DNA of 24,232 nt from Kiritimatiellia bacterium. Its GTDB lineage: Bacteria; Verrucomicrobiota; Kiritimatiellia; SLAD01. The DNA lies in assembly GCA_007126995.1 (NCBI GenBank), contig SLAD01000383.1:1-24232 (forward strand), read 5' to 3'. The notes under the pieces were generated by a model. That model ran no database searches. It saw nothing but the letters and a program-made list of their open reading frames with translations, and was not told the DNA's origin. Of the stretch, positions 16,801 through 24,074 are shown one piece after another. Position 1 is the stretch's first letter. Every line of letters begins with the position of its first letter. The position numbers were made by a program, and so were the translations under genes.

Positions 16801-17158
16801 TCCCCGCTACACCCAGCTGCTGCGGAAAGCCGGTATTCGCACCATCAATGATTTACGCCATATTGATCCGGCCGCCATGGCAACCCGCAATCTTTCCAAG
16901 GTGTGGTTGTGGGAGTTTAAGACCAAAGCTGAGGTGGTAACCGATCTGACCCTGGATCAGGAGCGTTTTGCCCCGCTGTTCAACCGTTCTGCCCGTGATC
17001 TGGTGACGAGCCCGGCGCCGGATCTGGCACGGCTGATCGGCTCGTCGGTCGCACATGTTGAAGAGTTCCAAAGCCGACTGCGTCTGCTGCAGATTACCCT
17101 GGATGAAGAGGTTTTCGCTATCGTGACCCTGCGCGAACTGTTAACCGAGCTGGATTGA
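13892..17158 (+). CDS. Giant baseplate assembly protein (J-like) with C-terminal helix-hairpin-helix domain
   Basis: At 1088 residues this is the largest protein in the window. It starts with a J-like helical region (VTFLELVRAALAEAFPNW, AYANEGFLGTATQWDNVRRLVEMIDYHP). It then has a long beta-rich middle, and a J core with VTFGDGVRGRRLPSGSNNV, WRAGAGLTGNL and LTLERAVSLADFSWLAM, as in putative baseplate assembly proteins of eCIS loci. Residues about 963-1030 are VEAIQGVGPRYTQLLRKAGI followed by a second helical unit, a clear helix-hairpin-helix of the DUF4332 kind, then a helical tail ending in LRELLTELD. The core forms the wedge or periphery of the baseplate; the role of the HhH part is unknown. 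Confidence 0.88.
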   Translation: MSNRTDLTRWNRAGLRRFRYVDGNAVTFLELVRAALAEAFPNWQEVQISEGAENDGERRLRLLDQYQGPRRDWAWEIVRGLTRSTHVIGEHLDAYANEGFLGTATQWDNVRRLVEMIDYHPAPPASASTRLLIDAKASGLLAKGFAVKHAPPDGSAPIVFETLEDIQLDPQLNALRPAEYDRNRQRLNGDTLTLEGEIDDLKTGEPLVLEDEQTGLLRSYLIIGTRHVAGNTQVRLTPRLSQRLRRGYTLIHAQPADSLAALAPAAKGAELERVVRLTEEPLGLLPGMVIYLGDGRKELYRRVFSVSGKRLLLNEDIGPLRLDTARAGYPVNVTVVAQEERPVESPAAVIYALRVAGDWSRLADRWVVQETVGADNRQHLPVYGVTAARYHPADSDHPRRGYTILTVSWRKSDHDFPLVNPQTLLVPPAATPPWRTDTYLEKQNGRLPENIRTDKPKKTTSGDLAVVVMGQQSAWARLASVSVDLDRKEATLTADGVWHSRGGGNFFLAETRVYSHFTEKLRPVCWQDNTEPLSGNRVPLDKVPASLKKGRSLLVERIDAPDSAFHTTVANIDGTTLILTHELPTGFTRGTTLVAGNLVAAGQGESKSEKILGNGDATRINQSFIFTETDVAFVADSSQPSGVRAAIDLTVNGRTWKQVGSLASSGPADHHYTVRQTETGHLRVTFGDGVRGRRLPSGSNNVRLTWRAGAGLTGNLTADSAFKPARPHRLVDGVRQPLAATGGNDREDIDSLRDNAPATLLTLERAVSLADFSWLAMAQSSVWQARAFSRPTGLGRNDKVEVVVVPAGGGGLGILGTVLKDFLVAHAVPEVDVTVLPYEPRSFALEVRLNVDVGAYNADEVSAAVNKALHNAFSLRRRKLGQHLFLSEVYHVVEWVTGVEHSLAIINGDRSLRRVAAGEREVLTLGALLVNVEGTAAVTTIPATDTEEIATPLRGRLVGRRSVEAIQGVGPRYTQLLRKAGIRTINDLRHIDPAAMATRNLSKVWLWEFKTKAEVVTDLTLDQERFAPLFNRSARDLVTSPAPDLARLIGSSVAHVEEFQSRLRLLQITLDEEVFAIVTLRELLTELD

Positions 17159-17168
17159 AGCTGAACGC

Positions 17169-17189
17169 GTCGGCTCTGCACGTGCCGAC
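17169..17189 (+). other. Intercistronic hairpin between the two baseplate genes
   Basis: GTCGGC (17169-17174) and GCCGAC (17184-17189) form a perfect 6-bp stem with a 9-base loop in the 66-base gap, the largest gap inside the cluster. No T-run follows, so it is not a standard terminator. The next ribosome binding site AAAGGAGG at 17212-17219 is unusually strong. Together they could separate or adjust expression of the gpI-like protein and downstream genes. Confidence 0.35.
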
Positions 17190-17224
17190 TCATGAATCAG
17201 TTGAATGAAATAAAGGAGGCCGCC

Positions 17225-18730
17225 ATGGCCGCTGATCGACCAAAAACACAGATCGGGAGGCAGCTCTACGAAATTTTGCCCGAAATCTATCGCACCCGCG
17301 ACAGTCATGAATCCGGTGGTCAAGGGGATCTGGCACAGTTTCTCGATGCCTGCGGCACCTTGCTCGACCGACTGCGCGCCACCCTCGACCAGCGTCTGGC
17401 CGACGCCTTTCCCGACAATCCCCCGCAGGGTCCTGGTTGCCAGCCCTGGCTCATTCCCTATTTCGCGCAACTGCTGGATGTCCGGCTGGTCTCTCCCGAT
17501 GAGCGCGGCCGGCGCGACGAAGTCGCCAACGCCGTGGCCTGGCGACAGCGCAAGGGAACCCTGACTGCCATCGAACAGATAGCCGAGGCGGTAGGACAGA
17601 TGGAGGCTGAGATACAGGAAGGCTGGCGGCGCACCGCTGTGACCGCGCGCATCGGCATGCCACGGCTGCCCGCCGGAGCGCTGGGTGAAGCAGCGGCCTT
17701 TGATGACGCCGGTGCACACCCCCTGTGGGCCGCCCGTCACCCCGCTCTGACCACCGCCACGGTGAATTTCCGTCATCCTGCCCGTGCCGTACAGATCGCA
17801 GAAGACTTTCCCACCAACCCCACCGCCAAGCTGACCCGTTTTGCCGGACAACCTTTCTGGTGGCGGCAGGCCAACCCCCAGGGGGCGCCTTGCTTTCCGG
17901 GAAGCTTTGATGATGTATCGCGCCGTACTGTTGATCTGCGAACGCCCAACTGGCGCCAGGGTCACATTCATCCCAAGCGAGTGATCCTTTATGCCCCTCC
18001 GCCCCTGGGCTTTTTTGAACCGGGACGGTTCCCTGTCCACAGCGGCGACCTCTTCTTCGATGACGATACCGAGCATCTGCTCGAGGACCGCATCATTTTC
18101 GGCACCCTCAGGGTAACGGCTGGCACCCTCACCCTCAGGCGTTGTGCGGTACAGACCCTGGAAGTCAGTTCAACAGCCTCATCCATCAGCGAACCGCTGG
18201 TCGATGCCCGCGACTGCCTGTTTGAAAGCGTTACCGTAGCGGGACTCGCCCGCTTTGAATACTGTACCTTGCTCGACCACTGCCAATGCAAGCGCCTGCA
18301 AGCCAGTGACTGTCTGTTTGCCGGTGAGCTGATTCTGTCCTCGGAACTGGTCGAATCTCCTCACTGCCTCCGTTTTTGTCGCATACCACCCGGGATTGCC
18401 TCATCGGCGTCCCTGTTGACCTATCGCAATACCAGCAACCCACCGATCTTCCATGCCTTTGAATTTGATGAAGGTGCCGGTGTGGTCCGCCGCAGCGCGC
18501 GCTTCGGCGAGCCGGGCTGTGCGGTATTGCACCCGGCAACACCGGACAGCGTCGGCTTCGGGGCGGAAGACGGCGGTGAGCTGGGGGCTTATCACAGCTG
18601 GCGCTACAGCCTGCTTATGGCAGCAGTGCCGGACAAGCTCAAGGAATTTCTGCCGGTGGGTATGGAAGCGGTGATCGTTCCGGATCTGCGCCTGCATCGC
18701 GTGCCTCATCCAGAGTGTGAATCCTCATGA
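17225..18730 (+). CDS. Phage tail protein I-like (gp7/Afp12-type) baseplate protein
   Basis: AAAGGAGG at 17212-17219, 5 bases before the ATG, fixes the start and gives 501 residues; an upstream ATG at 17192 lacks such a signal. Residues 1 to about 150 match the P2 tail protein I family: LYEILPEIYRTRDS, LAQFLDACGTLLDRLRATLDQ, WLIPYFAQLLDV and AWRQRKGTLTAIEQIAEAV. The rest is different: residues about 280-400 contain short strands with regularly spaced hydrophobic and cysteine residues (LRVTAGTLTLRRCAVQTLEV, FESVTVAGLARFEYCTLLDHCQ), suggesting a right-handed beta-helix. The protein likely sits at the wedge edge and may attach the tip or fibre protein encoded next. Confidence 0.85.
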   Translation: MAADRPKTQIGRQLYEILPEIYRTRDSHESGGQGDLAQFLDACGTLLDRLRATLDQRLADAFPDNPPQGPGCQPWLIPYFAQLLDVRLVSPDERGRRDEVANAVAWRQRKGTLTAIEQIAEAVGQMEAEIQEGWRRTAVTARIGMPRLPAGALGEAAAFDDAGAHPLWAARHPALTTATVNFRHPARAVQIAEDFPTNPTAKLTRFAGQPFWWRQANPQGAPCFPGSFDDVSRRTVDLRTPNWRQGHIHPKRVILYAPPPLGFFEPGRFPVHSGDLFFDDDTEHLLEDRIIFGTLRVTAGTLTLRRCAVQTLEVSSTASSISEPLVDARDCLFESVTVAGLARFEYCTLLDHCQCKRLQASDCLFAGELILSSELVESPHCLRFCRIPPGIASSASLLTYRNTSNPPIFHAFEFDEGAGVVRRSARFGEPGCAVLHPATPDSVGFGAEDGGELGAYHSWRYSLLMAAVPDKLKEFLPVGMEAVIVPDLRLHRVPHPECESS

Positions 18731-18753
18731 TCCATTATTGACAAGGGAATCCC

Positions 18754-21717
18754 ATGAAAACTCAAATTTCACGTGACAGTTTCCAGCCGGACAAACGCTA
18801 TACAGGCATCCACCAGCAACAGGGACGCATTCTCACCGATGCCGACTGGAACGAGCTGGTTGCCATCTGCCGCGAACAGCTCAAGCAGGCCCTTACCGAC
18901 GTGATCGGCAGCGGCACGGCGCGCACCGGTGCCCTTGCCATCACCACCAACCGGCGCATCCAGCCCGGCGACCTCTATGTCGATGGCCGGCGTGCCGAGT
19001 TGCCGGGAACCCAGCCCTTTGGCGCCAATGCCCAGCCTGATCTGCCCGGTTATCCGGTGCTGCCAAACGGACCCTGCGTGGTGTATGCCGACGTCTGGGA
19101 GCGCACTGTCACCTGCCTGGAAGATGCCAAACTGCGCGACCCCGGCCTGCATGGCGCGGATACCTGCACGCGTACCCAGACCATGGTGCAGATCAAGACC
19201 TGCCCGGTGACGGTGAATCCTGAAACGGCCATTCCCCGGCATGGTGACGCGACCTTGTCTCTGGCCCTGCATACCAGCCTTGAGGCCGGCGACCCCTGCG
19301 ACCCTTGCGCCGGGCTCATAGCCGCTGATCAAGGCCGCGTCGGCAGCTATCTGTTCCGCCTCGAAGTTCACGCGGTAGAAGGGGCGGCCGACAATCCCAC
19401 GCGCCTGATCCTCAAGTGGTCAAGTGAAAATGGCGCCGAGCAGTATCAGGCTCTGCCCGTTGAACAGATGCCGCCGGGATTCATCAGTGACGATTACGTC
19501 TATGAGTTTCACGACCTCACCACGGAAAAACATCTCGGGGTATTTCTCGGAACAGGGTTCACACCGAGCCACGGTATTCTGCGCAGCAGCTACGGCATTC
19601 CCGACACTGCGCCCCGTGATTTTGTCCGTCGCTGGGATGGTTATTGCGAATTGACCCGTACAGGCACTGTCTGGAGCCTGATGGAAGGGATCGATCAGGG
19701 GGTTACCCTGACCACCGGCGGTGCGGCCACCGCTCCCGGCCATGTGGCACTGTCTGCAAGCCTGCAGATCAACCTGGGCGCCCTGCAACTGGTCCTTGAT
19801 CTCTCCGGTAAACTCTTTGTCGCCGGTGATTTCTGGCTGGCTCCGGTGCGTGAAGCGGTGGATGGTCCGGGCAGCACGGTGTTGAGCGCTGCCGAACCCA
19901 AGGGGATAGAGCATCATTATCTGCGTCTGGCCCGCATCCAGGCCGGCGGCACCGTAGTATCCTACGATAACGACGCCGAACAGCGGCGGCGACACTTCCC
20001 GCCCCTGACCGATTTGCGCGCTCACGATGTCGGCTATGAGTCCGATTGTGACTCGGGACTGTTCAACACCTCCCATGACAACGTCGAAAAAGCCCTGAAC
20101 CGCCTCTGTCAACTGGCCGCTGAACACATCGCCTACACCGCCACCTGCAGCGCCGGACTTTATGCCGGTTTCTCCGGCACCGTCAAGCAGGCCCTCGACC
20201 TGATCTGCACCATTCAGGCGGAGCATGTGGGCTTTGCCAAACCCTGCGATACCAGCCTCTACCAGGGTCAATCCATCACTACAGTGGATGACGCCCTCAA
20301 GCTGCTGTGCGACATCCGCGCCGGTCACATCGCCTATCAAGCGGGTGGCGACTGTACTTATCTCAACCAGCCGGGGATCACCACCGTTCAGGCCGCCCTT
20401 GACGCCCTCTGTGCGCGCCCGGTCGGCAGCGGCAGCGGCGGCTGCCGCATCACCATTGGCGAAGGAGGCCGCTATGCAACCCTTGAAGAGGCCCTCAAGG
20501 AGCTGCTGGAGCGCGGTGAGCGGGATATATGTCTGTGCCTGCTTGCAGGTGACCACCGTATCACCGGGCAAGTGTTCAGTCCGCAACAACAGGGAGTGAA
20601 TTTGTCCCTGTCGGGCTGCGGAGCAGCGACGCGACTCTATGTTGAGCAAGAAGAGTTGGTTTTTGAGAATTTTTTGCAGGTTAGCATCGCAGATGTCGTG
20701 ATCATCCTCCGTGACAATCTTCAGGGTGCCCTGGCTGTCGATAAGTCCCCCGAGCTGCATCTGAACAGGGTCGCGGTGCATGGCTTCAACAGCGAGAAGT
20801 ATCTTGTCGGTGTCATAAATGCCGGAAAGGTCAAGTTAAACCAGTTATTCCTTGAAGCTGCCGGAACTCAGAGTCTGGCATTGCCGGCCGCCATTTTCGC
20901 AATGCAGTCCAGTCTGCTTGACCTGTTCAGCGCGGCTGACCTGAATGAATTCAACAACAAAGTTGCAGAAACAGCACGGGTCCTGGTGTTACTCCCCTTC
21001 GGCCCGCGCCGACTGCTGGCCAACGCCATCCGTGAGCAGCTCCAAGGGGGAAATTATTTTGTTAGTACAAGGGAGTTGCGCAGCTACGAAGATCTGATCG
21101 CACAGCTGGGTAAAACGCACATTGTAGCGCGGGAACTAATCGATGTACTTAGGCGCATTCGGATTGAGGCGATTCGGCAGAATCCCTCGCCGCAAGCCGC
21201 CCTGGCAATTGAAGATGCTGCCGCCGACTGGACTCTAACAAACTGTGAGATCCATGGAACGGTAACTTTTTATGGTCATGAAACGGCCGAACCGCTGCCC
21301 GACGATGTGGTAAAAATCCTTGCTGCTCTGGCGAATGAAGGCGCAATCCAGTTCAGCGGTAACGGCAACACCGTGAGGTGCAACGGCTGTCTCATCTCAC
21401 GGCTGAATGTCAGCGCCGCCATTCGGCACCAGCTTGCCAACGTTGCAAATCAAGGAGGAGGTGCCCTGGACCAACTCTTTTCCAATGCCCTTTTTACTGA
21501 TACAAGCCTGGTGACGCATCACAATCAGGCCGTCTTCGTTCATACCAGCTTGTCCTCTTCCATATTTGAATCAACCCAAGAGCACGTGGCAATGTTTGCC
21601 GGTGCATCTTCCATTTATGTTGGAAATCGCGGTGCCGGCGATACCGTTATCATGGACATCACACCGCGGGGGTACTCGGAGCGGGTGGCAAACCTCGGGC
21701 TGGTTATTTCAGGTTGA
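18754..21717 (+). CDS. DUF6519 protein with tandem repeats and beta-helix, candidate tip/fibre
   Basis: The 987-residue product begins KTQISRDSFQPDKRYTGIHQQ followed by GRILTDADWNELV, the hallmark start of DUF6519, a domain found in eCIS loci. Residues about 424-553 carry four 33-34 residue repeats (see the repeat entry). Residues about 560-987 begin ITIGEGGRYATLEEALKEL and continue as short strands, resembling a right-handed beta-helix of pectate-lyase or tail-spike type. Later segments are more helical. It lies where Afp13-type fibres occur and may bind the target cell or decorate the baseplate; that is inferred. Base composition falls in parts of the C-terminal coding region, a sign of domain exchange. 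Confidence 0.82.
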   Translation: MKTQISRDSFQPDKRYTGIHQQQGRILTDADWNELVAICREQLKQALTDVIGSGTARTGALAITTNRRIQPGDLYVDGRRAELPGTQPFGANAQPDLPGYPVLPNGPCVVYADVWERTVTCLEDAKLRDPGLHGADTCTRTQTMVQIKTCPVTVNPETAIPRHGDATLSLALHTSLEAGDPCDPCAGLIAADQGRVGSYLFRLEVHAVEGAADNPTRLILKWSSENGAEQYQALPVEQMPPGFISDDYVYEFHDLTTEKHLGVFLGTGFTPSHGILRSSYGIPDTAPRDFVRRWDGYCELTRTGTVWSLMEGIDQGVTLTTGGAATAPGHVALSASLQINLGALQLVLDLSGKLFVAGDFWLAPVREAVDGPGSTVLSAAEPKGIEHHYLRLARIQAGGTVVSYDNDAEQRRRHFPPLTDLRAHDVGYESDCDSGLFNTSHDNVEKALNRLCQLAAEHIAYTATCSAGLYAGFSGTVKQALDLICTIQAEHVGFAKPCDTSLYQGQSITTVDDALKLLCDIRAGHIAYQAGGDCTYLNQPGITTVQAALDALCARPVGSGSGGCRITIGEGGRYATLEEALKELLERGERDICLCLLAGDHRITGQVFSPQQQGVNLSLSGCGAATRLYVEQEELVFENFLQVSIADVVIILRDNLQGALAVDKSPELHLNRVAVHGFNSEKYLVGVINAGKVKLNQLFLEAAGTQSLALPAAIFAMQSSLLDLFSAADLNEFNNKVAETARVLVLLPFGPRRLLANAIREQLQGGNYFVSTRELRSYEDLIAQLGKTHIVARELIDVLRRIRIEAIRQNPSPQAALAIEDAAADWTLTNCEIHGTVTFYGHETAEPLPDDVVKILAALANEGAIQFSGNGNTVRCNGCLISRLNVSAAIRHQLANVANQGGGALDQLFSNALFTDTSLVTHHNQAVFVHTSLSSSIFESTQEHVAMFAGASSIYVGNRGAGDTVIMDITPRGYSERVANLGLVISG
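20023..20412 (+). repeat. Four coding tandem repeats of 33-34 residues in the DUF6519 protein
   Basis: Units start at nucleotides 20023, 20125, 20224 and 20326 (residues 424, 458, 491 and 525). Each has H-[DIV]-[AVG]-[YFG] near the start, one or more Cys about seven residues later, and a TV..AL..LC helix at the end. Nucleotide identity is low, so the repeat is old at protein level. It probably forms a rod or spacer between the N-terminal DUF6519 domain and the beta-helix. Confidence 0.75.
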
Positions 21718-21751
21718 ATTTCTACCTGAGAACAGGAATCAGGAGGTCAGA

Positions 21752-23035
21752 ATGAAAACAAGAGTCCACGCAGAAAAAACCATGAGAGTTCCAATGGCAC
21801 CCGTGAGGAAGACATCCCTTCCTGTGCGGCAGTGTTCCCCACAACCTTCTCAATATCCGCAAATTCGCCAAATTCTCCGGAGCCCCACGCTGCAGCCCAA
21901 ATTGATGGTTGGTGCCCCGGGTGATGTGTACGAACAGGAAGCCGATCGTGTCGCCGATCAGATCATGCGTATGCCCGAGTCTGTGGTCCAGCGTCACAGC
22001 GACCCGTTGGAAAGAGCAAAACCGATCCAGGCGAAAGCGCTGTCCGGACAAACTCTTGCAACGACAACTCCCGAAATGGAATCAAGTATTACTACATTAA
22101 AAGGAGGAGGCCGGGCTCTAGCCGAATCTGAAAGAAAGTTCTTTGAACCTAGGTTCGGGTACAATTTCAGTCAGGTAAGACTGCATACTGATACCAGAGC
22201 GGCGGCCTCTGCCGTGGCCCTGAACGCACAGGCCTATACCTATGGACACGACATCGTTTTTGGCGCCGGAAGATATCAGCCGAATACTGCGCAGGGGCGA
22301 CGTCTTCTGGCTCATGAATTGACACATGTGATACAGGGAAGCAAACGAGTCTGCCGCCGCAACCAGGACACCCGTAAATGGAGATGGACCAATCATCAGG
22401 GCTCCCCCATCAATGAAGTTCGAGGTGGGGTTGAGATTCCCGACTATACGCAACGTTTTCTCGGGCTGGTCATGCCGGCACGCGCGACTCTCTCCTTCAA
22501 TACACAATCCGGTGCCGGTCAGAATACAAGGAGTCCGGCGACAAGCGATAATATTGCCTGGGCTACGGCATCTCTTTCCGCCCGCTTCTCGCGCCCCAAA
22601 TCCCTTATGCGGTTTGTTGCCCTTGGATGGAAAACCCACTCGGTCAGGTTGAACGATATGGCACATTGGGAAATTGATCCTGCAAGTGGCTCAATCAGCC
22701 CCACCACAGCACTAGGCAGAATCAACCCGACCGCCGGAAATGTCACTCAAGACGGCCCACTCCATGGGGCCGCCCGGGTTACTGAAGCACGGGAATTTGA
22801 CATTAATGACTACCGCAAACGTCTTGTTGTAAAAATCGAAACGCATGTCAATGTTGGCGGCACGATCACCGAATCATTATCGACAGGAATATCTGGTCAG
22901 GTGGGCGCCAAAAGTGGTGGCGCAAGTGCCCAGGCTGGCCTCAATGTCGGACAGAGCTGGTCTATCAGCCGTGCCGGAGGTACACACTTCGGCCCTTTCC
23001 GTACCCTCTACACATTCGACGCCGAGAAGCAATAA
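21752..23035 (+). CDS. DUF4157 (eCIS core) metalloprotease-motif protein, candidate effector
   Basis: AGGAGG at 21741-21746 sets the start at 21752 (427 residues); the frame is open upstream inside the previous gene. Residues about 47-75 (LQPKLMVGAPGDVYEQEADRV paraphrased: leucine-proline entry then EQEADRVAD) and 120-195 (FFEPRFGYNFSQVRLHTDTRA, AYTYGHDIVFGAGRY) match the DUF4157 eCIS core domain, ending with H188-E-L-T-H192, a zinc metalloprotease motif. DUF4157 commonly marks eCIS cargo or toxins. Residues about 200-427 match no family I know; they are beta-rich, with a Gly/Ser-rich alternating stretch at 367-405. No signal peptide is present, which fits loading in the cytoplasm. Confidence 0.88.
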   Translation: MKTRVHAEKTMRVPMAPVRKTSLPVRQCSPQPSQYPQIRQILRSPTLQPKLMVGAPGDVYEQEADRVADQIMRMPESVVQRHSDPLERAKPIQAKALSGQTLATTTPEMESSITTLKGGGRALAESERKFFEPRFGYNFSQVRLHTDTRAAASAVALNAQAYTYGHDIVFGAGRYQPNTAQGRRLLAHELTHVIQGSKRVCRRNQDTRKWRWTNHQGSPINEVRGGVEIPDYTQRFLGLVMPARATLSFNTQSGAGQNTRSPATSDNIAWATASLSARFSRPKSLMRFVALGWKTHSVRLNDMAHWEIDPASGSISPTTALGRINPTAGNVTQDGPLHGAARVTEAREFDINDYRKRLVVKIETHVNVGGTITESLSTGISGQVGAKSGGASAQAGLNVGQSWSISRAGGTHFGPFRTLYTFDAEKQ

Positions 23036-23059
23036 CTTAAAAAACAGGAGCACGAAACC

Positions 23060-24034
23060 ATGCTGACCCCTACGCAGAAACAAACGGCCCAGAGTATCCT
23101 CAATATCTTTGAAACCGGTGCGGTGCGTGGTGACTATGGCAAGGTGACTCTGATTGCTGGTGATACCGGCCACCTGACCTTCGGGCGGTCGCAAACCACC
23201 CTGGGTTCAGGCAATCTTTTTCGACTACTGGAACAATATTGCAGCAACTATGGCGCCCGTTTTGGTGAACGTTTGCAGCCTTATCTGGAGCGCCTGAAAG
23301 CCCGCGACATTTCTCTGGATACTGACAGCGTCCTCCATAACATTCTGCGCGCCACCGCAGATGATCCGGTAATGCGCGATACTCAGGATCAGTTCTTCGA
23401 CCAGGTCTATTGGCAACGGGCGGCGCGGGCGGCGCAAAAGCTGAACATCCTCAGCCCCCTGGGGGTCACCCTGGTCTATGATGGTTACGTTCATGGTTCC
23501 TGGGGCAGAATGCGAGATCGCACCAATCAGCAAGCCGGCACCCTGTCAACCCTGGGGGAGCAGCAATGGCTGCGGGCCTACGTCCGCGAACGCCGGGACT
23601 GGTTGGCAGGACACCCGCGCGCCGACCTGCGAGCGACGGTATACCGCATGGAGGCGTTTCAGCGACTCATTGATCAGGATAGCTGGGGACTGGAATTGCC
23701 CCTTGTGGTACGTGGCATTGAAATATCTCTGGACTCACTGGCCGCAGTGCCGCCTGGGTGTTACGACGGTCCCCAACTCGGGACCCGCATTCTCGCCTTA
23801 CAGTCTCCGATGCAACGCGGACTTGATGTCAGGTTGGTACAACTTCAGTTGTCTGAGCACGGAATAGAGATCGTCGCCGATGGTATTTTCGGCCAGGTCT
23901 CGGCACGGTGTGTCCGCCAGTATCAAGAGCAGACAGGGCTGGCAATGACCGGGGTGGCCGATATGGCCCTGATCGCACAGATCAGTGTGACGCCTCCCGA
24001 TCACAATATCGAAATTCATATGGCTTCTCACTGA
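23060..24034 (+). CDS. GH46 chitosanase-like hydrolase with peptidoglycan-binding domain
   Basis: The 324-residue product has an N-terminal domain (about 1-240) resembling glycoside hydrolase family 46. SILNIFETGA with E18, and IAGDTGHLTFGRSQTT with D35, match the general acid/base pair region of chitosanases. Later VYDGYVHGSWGRMRD is also like the family. Residues about 258-318 are a PG_binding_1 domain: RGLDVRLVQLQLSEHG, DGIFGQVSARCVRQYQEQTGLAMTGVAD. GH46 enzymes cut beta-1,4-glucosamine chains; the binding domain points to cell wall or related polymers. There is no signal peptide. As last gene of the cluster it could be a cargo enzyme or a release enzyme. AGGAG lies 9 bases before the ATG. 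Confidence 0.85.
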   Translation: MLTPTQKQTAQSILNIFETGAVRGDYGKVTLIAGDTGHLTFGRSQTTLGSGNLFRLLEQYCSNYGARFGERLQPYLERLKARDISLDTDSVLHNILRATADDPVMRDTQDQFFDQVYWQRAARAAQKLNILSPLGVTLVYDGYVHGSWGRMRDRTNQQAGTLSTLGEQQWLRAYVRERRDWLAGHPRADLRATVYRMEAFQRLIDQDSWGLELPLVVRGIEISLDSLAAVPPGCYDGPQLGTRILALQSPMQRGLDVRLVQLQLSEHGIEIVADGIFGQVSARCVRQYQEQTGLAMTGVADMALIAQISVTPPDHNIEIHMASH

Positions 24035-24074
24035 CGAGAGCAAAGGAGTTCATTCTGTTGTTTCAAAAAAAACG

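Noticed and set aside
19420..20781. Long open frame of 453 codons on the minus strand
   Set aside because: It is antisense to the DUF6519 gene, whose family motifs, repeats and ribosome binding site are clear; the antisense product shows no domain and arises from GC-rich codon bias.
2466..24034. Interpretation as a prophage or as a T6SS
   Set aside because: No capsid, portal, terminase, lysis or integration genes, and no TssJLM or ClpV; the Pvc15-type ATPase, Pvc16-type terminator and DUF4157 protein are eCIS marks.
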